From: an uncultured Lachnospiraceae bacterium
Lineage (GTDB): Bacteria > Bacillota > Clostridia > Lachnospirales > Lachnospiraceae
Assembly: GCA_910588285.1 (NCBI GenBank)
Contig: CAJUQB010000107.1
Coordinates: 1-16,785, forward strand
Direction of reading: 5' to 3'
Length of the DNA: 16,785 nucleotides
Of the stretch, positions 15,239 through 16,785 are shown piece after piece (position 1 is the first letter of the stretch; each line of letters begins with the position of its first letter). Position numbers and translations under genes: made by a program. The notes under the pieces were generated by a model. The model saw nothing but the letters and a program-made list of their open reading frames with translations. It was not told where the DNA came from and searched no databases.

Positions 15239-15535
15239 CAGAGCCAGGATATCCTGCTTGGGCCTTGCGCCTGCGGACTGGCTGATTACTTCGCCGTTCT
15301 TGATAACAGCCAGTGTTGGGATGCTCATAACATGGAAGGCCTGGGCCAGCTCTGCTTCCTGATCCACATTGATCTTGCCTACCAGGTACTGGGGGTTCTC
15401 CTCTGCGATTTCTTCCACAATGGGGGACACCATGCGGCAGGGGCCGCACCAGTCAGCATAAAAATCCAAAAGAATGGGCTTGCTGCTGCTTTTTACAGAA
15501 TCAAAATTATTTTTGTTTACAATCAGTACGGACAT
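15227..15535 (-). CDS. trxA: Thioredoxin
   Basis: The 102-residue protein is the classical thioredoxin length and reduces protein disulfides in the cytoplasm. It carries the redox motif WCGPC (Trp29, Cys30, Cys33) after FYAD, the cis-proline loop MSIPTLAVI and the conserved KNGEVI turn. It is the only minus-strand gene in the window. The start codon is preceded by GGAAGGAA about nine bases upstream. Its 3' end overlaps that of the Crp/Fnr gene by 12 bases, tail to tail. Its upstream region is unusually rich in palindromes and carries a plausible promoter about 135 bases away. Pairing with a Cys-rich regulator suggests a redox function, which is inference. Confidence 0.96.
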   Translation of the reverse strand: MSVLIVNKNNFDSVKSSSKPILLDFYADWCGPCRMVSPIVEEIAEENPQYLVGKINVDQEAELAQAFHVMSIPTLAVIKNGEVISQSAGARPKQDILALLEG

Positions 15536-15565
15536 AATGAGTTCCTTCCTTTCTTTTTACAGGCT

Positions 15566-15589
15566 GCCTTGATAAGGCTTATATTTTTT
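15566..15589 (+). terminator. Weak hairpin with T-rich tail (possible plus-strand terminator)
   Basis: GCCTT-GAT-AAGGC at 15566-15578 is a 5-bp stem followed by TTATATTTTTTA. It could stop read-through of the Crp/Fnr transcript beyond thioredoxin. On the minus strand the same hairpin falls in the thioredoxin leader. The stem is short, so this is tentative. Confidence 0.3.
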
Positions 15590-15641
15590 ACCGGGTTGCT
15601 TTTGTTTGATTACAGTTTACCATTTACGGGGCATTGGTTCT

Positions 15642-15654
15642 GTGACGAGGTCAC
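15642..15654. promoter_or_regulatory. Inverted repeat GTGAC-GAG-GTCAC in the thioredoxin/amidase intergenic region
   Basis: A perfect five-base-arm dyad lies just downstream of the predicted thioredoxin transcription start. With the preceding T it reads TGTGAC...GTCACC, sharing half-site letters with the dyad at 9467-9484. It is a candidate operator, possibly for a Crp/Fnr-family protein. Confidence 0.4.
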
Positions 15655-15676
15655 CATGATTTGATAAAAAGCTGCT

Positions 15677-15705
15677 ATCATAAGTAAATATTTACAAATT
15701 GTATA
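15677..15705 (-). promoter_or_regulatory. Candidate thioredoxin promoter with a palindrome in its spacer
   Basis: On the minus strand TATACA (15705-15700) and TATGAT (15682-15677) are separated by exactly 17 bases. The spacer contains the perfect 12-base palindrome GTAAATATTTAC at 15684-15695. The predicted transcript would carry a leader of about 135 bases. Confidence 0.5.
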
Positions 15706-15736
15706 CATTTTTTGTATTACTTGGAAACACAAAATA

Positions 15737-15745
15737 TGGTATCAT
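15737..15745 (+). promoter_or_regulatory. Extended -10 promoter of the amidase gene
   Basis: TGGTATCAT at 15737-15745 is an extended -10 (TGn plus TATCAT, five of six). It lies about 30 bases before ATG 15775. No good -35 is present, but the preceding sequence is very AT-rich (15661-15735). Confidence 0.45.
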
Positions 15746-15774
15746 TTCTATAAAGACAGGCAGGAGGTGTTTCC

Positions 15775-16668
15775 ATGGATAGAAGAGTGACAGGAATACA
15801 GGTGACGGATATCAGCCGCAGTGCTTCCGCTCCCAGGAATACAGGGGCCGCCCGGCGAAGTACCCAGTGTCCGCCGCAGGCCAGGCGCAGGCCGCGGAAC
15901 CGGCGGGCGTGGTATATCCGGAGAAGGAATCAGCTTCTGCGCCGTATGGGCCTTTTGGCCGTGGGGCTGGTGCTTGTGGTAACCGTGGCGGTAAAGGGGA
16001 TTTCCGCCTTGAGAAGCCACAGCCCAAAGGAGGAGAACGGCCAGTGGTCCAATGAGGACATGATGGCCCAAAATGACATCGGGAGACAGTTGAGGCTGGT
16101 GGGTGATTCGGAACCAGAGATTACGGATCCCATTATTGTGCTGGATGCAGGCCATGGGGGCAAGGACCCGGGAACCATGGCAGACGGGGTGAATGAGAAG
16201 GATATTAACCTGGCCATTGTGAAGAAAATACAGGGAATCCTGGAACAGCAGGGCTACCAGGTGATACAGACCAGGTCTGACGATACATACCTTACTCTGT
16301 CGGAGCGGGTGAAGGTGGCCACGGATGCCAAGGCTGCGGCCTTTGTCAGTATTCACCAGAACGCCCTGGAGCGCGACACGGTTACCCATGGAATCCAGAT
16401 CTACTGCAACAAGGATGCCAACCCGAACAGCGAGCGGCTGACGGATGGGATCTACAGCAGGCTTTTAAGCGCTACCGGAGCCTATGACCGCGGGAAAAAG
16501 AACGACAGTGATTTTCATGTGGTGGAAGAGAATCCTGTACCCTCCTGCCTGGTGGAGACAGGGTTTCTGACAGCCGCAGGGGAGCGGGAGAACCTCTTAA
16601 GCGATTCCTATCAGCAGAAGATCGCGCAGGCCGTTGCAGAGGGAATCATTGCTTTTCTGGGCAGCTGA
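15775..16668 (+). CDS. N-acetylmuramoyl-L-alanine amidase (Amidase_3, CwlD/AmiC-like), membrane-anchored
   Basis: The 297-residue protein cleaves the bond between muramic acid and the peptide stem of peptidoglycan. Zinc ligands are visible at His127 (LDAGHGG), Glu141 (NEKDIN) and His194 (SIHQNA), with the catalytic Glu261 in LVETGFL. The N-terminus is unusual: about 57 cytoplasmic residues rich in Arg, with Pro, Ala and Ser, precede a single membrane segment at about 58-77 (MGLLAVGLVLVVTVAV). The catalytic domain is therefore outside the cell but tethered. There are no SH3, SPOR or choline-binding repeats. CwlD-like enzymes make spore-cortex muramic lactam, and this small single-domain form resembles them, but vegetative roles are equally possible. 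The start has a strong AGGAGGTG site. The gene is monocistronic, with a terminator after it. Confidence 0.92.
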   Translation: MDRRVTGIQVTDISRSASAPRNTGAARRSTQCPPQARRRPRNRRAWYIRRRNQLLRRMGLLAVGLVLVVTVAVKGISALRSHSPKEENGQWSNEDMMAQNDIGRQLRLVGDSEPEITDPIIVLDAGHGGKDPGTMADGVNEKDINLAIVKKIQGILEQQGYQVIQTRSDDTYLTLSERVKVATDAKAAAFVSIHQNALERDTVTHGIQIYCNKDANPNSERLTDGIYSRLLSATGAYDRGKKNDSDFHVVEENPVPSCLVETGFLTAAGERENLLSDSYQQKIAQAVAEGIIAFLGS

Positions 16669-16691
16669 TAAAATTTTGTTGAAATATTTCG

Positions 16692-16727
16692 ATAAATGCG
16701 CTATACTGTTATAGCGCATTTATTTTG
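16692..16727 (+). terminator. Intrinsic terminator after the amidase gene
   Basis: ATAAATGCGCTATA (16692-16705), loop CTGT and TATAGCGCATTTAT (16710-16723) form a perfect 14-bp stem, followed by TTTGG. The 3' arm already ends in a T-rich stretch that can act as the U tract. It begins 23 bases after the stop codon. Confidence 0.85.
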
Positions 16728-16731
16728 GTTC

Positions 16732-16785
16732 TAGAGCGTGTTTGAAAATTGCTTTCTGGCAGCTGTGCGTTACACTTTGTGGGAG
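16732..16785. other. Window-edge sequence, possible start of a dispersed repeat
   Basis: After the terminator the sequence changes to a non-coding stretch starting CTAGAGCGTGTTTGAAAATT. It looks like the flank or end of a repeat or insertion element in related genomes, but this is an impression and cannot be tested in 54 bases. Confidence 0.2.

Overview
The window looks like chromosomal DNA from an anaerobic gut clostridium, most likely Lachnospiraceae. This is an inference from moderately high GC, strong AGGAGG-type ribosome sites, a GH3 glucosidase with the swapped domain order known from Ruminococcus/Butyrivibrio relatives, a CUT1-type sugar ABC transporter linked to GH4, and an AAA-ATPase-like/PD-(D/E)XK protein common in these genomes. 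Every gene except one (thioredoxin, minus strand) reads on the plus strand.

Layout. (a) 1-3641: distal part of a carbohydrate-uptake operon: end of a MalF-like permease, a MalG-like permease, a GH4 NAD/Mn-dependent glycosidase and, overlapping it by 13 bases, a URO-D-superfamily protein of unknown function. (b) 3677-4685: a strong sigma-A-type promoter and a cysteine-synthase-family PLP enzyme with altered active-site motifs. (c) 4728-6481: an AAA-ATPase-like protein with a C-terminal PD-(D/E)XK nuclease-like domain. (d) 6482-6867: a 386-base gene-free stretch with a perfect TTGACA box, a possible small structured RNA ending in a clear intrinsic terminator, then 29-base tandem repeats. (e) 6868-9386: a three-gene NitT/TauT-type ABC transporter (lipoprotein, permease, ATPase). 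(f) 9381-12395: a cluster of small inverted repeats, an extended -10 promoter and a large cytoplasmic GH3 enzyme with permuted domains. (g) 12405-15238: a strong promoter, a dCache-type chemoreceptor and a Cys-rich Crp/Fnr-family regulator. (h) 15227-15774: thioredoxin, convergent with and overlapping the regulator by 12 bases, and a palindrome-rich 239-base divergent intergenic region. (i) 15775-16727: a membrane-anchored N-acetylmuramoyl-L-alanine amidase closed by a 14-bp terminator hairpin; the last ~55 bases may enter a dispersed repeat.

How they fit together. Two carbohydrate modules (ABC/GH4/URO-D-like and GH3) suggest uptake of a glycoside or uronide and its hydrolysis inside the cell. 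The regulator with seven cysteines beside thioredoxin suggests redox-linked control, and the chemoreceptor may be co-transcribed with that regulator. No CRISPR array, tRNA, rRNA, transposase or phage gene was seen. I found no clear-cut new system. The least explained items are the GH4/URO-D-like pair, the possible structured RNA at about 6560-6658, and the palindrome sets upstream of the GH3 and thioredoxin/amidase genes. All family assignments come from motif recognition without database searches.
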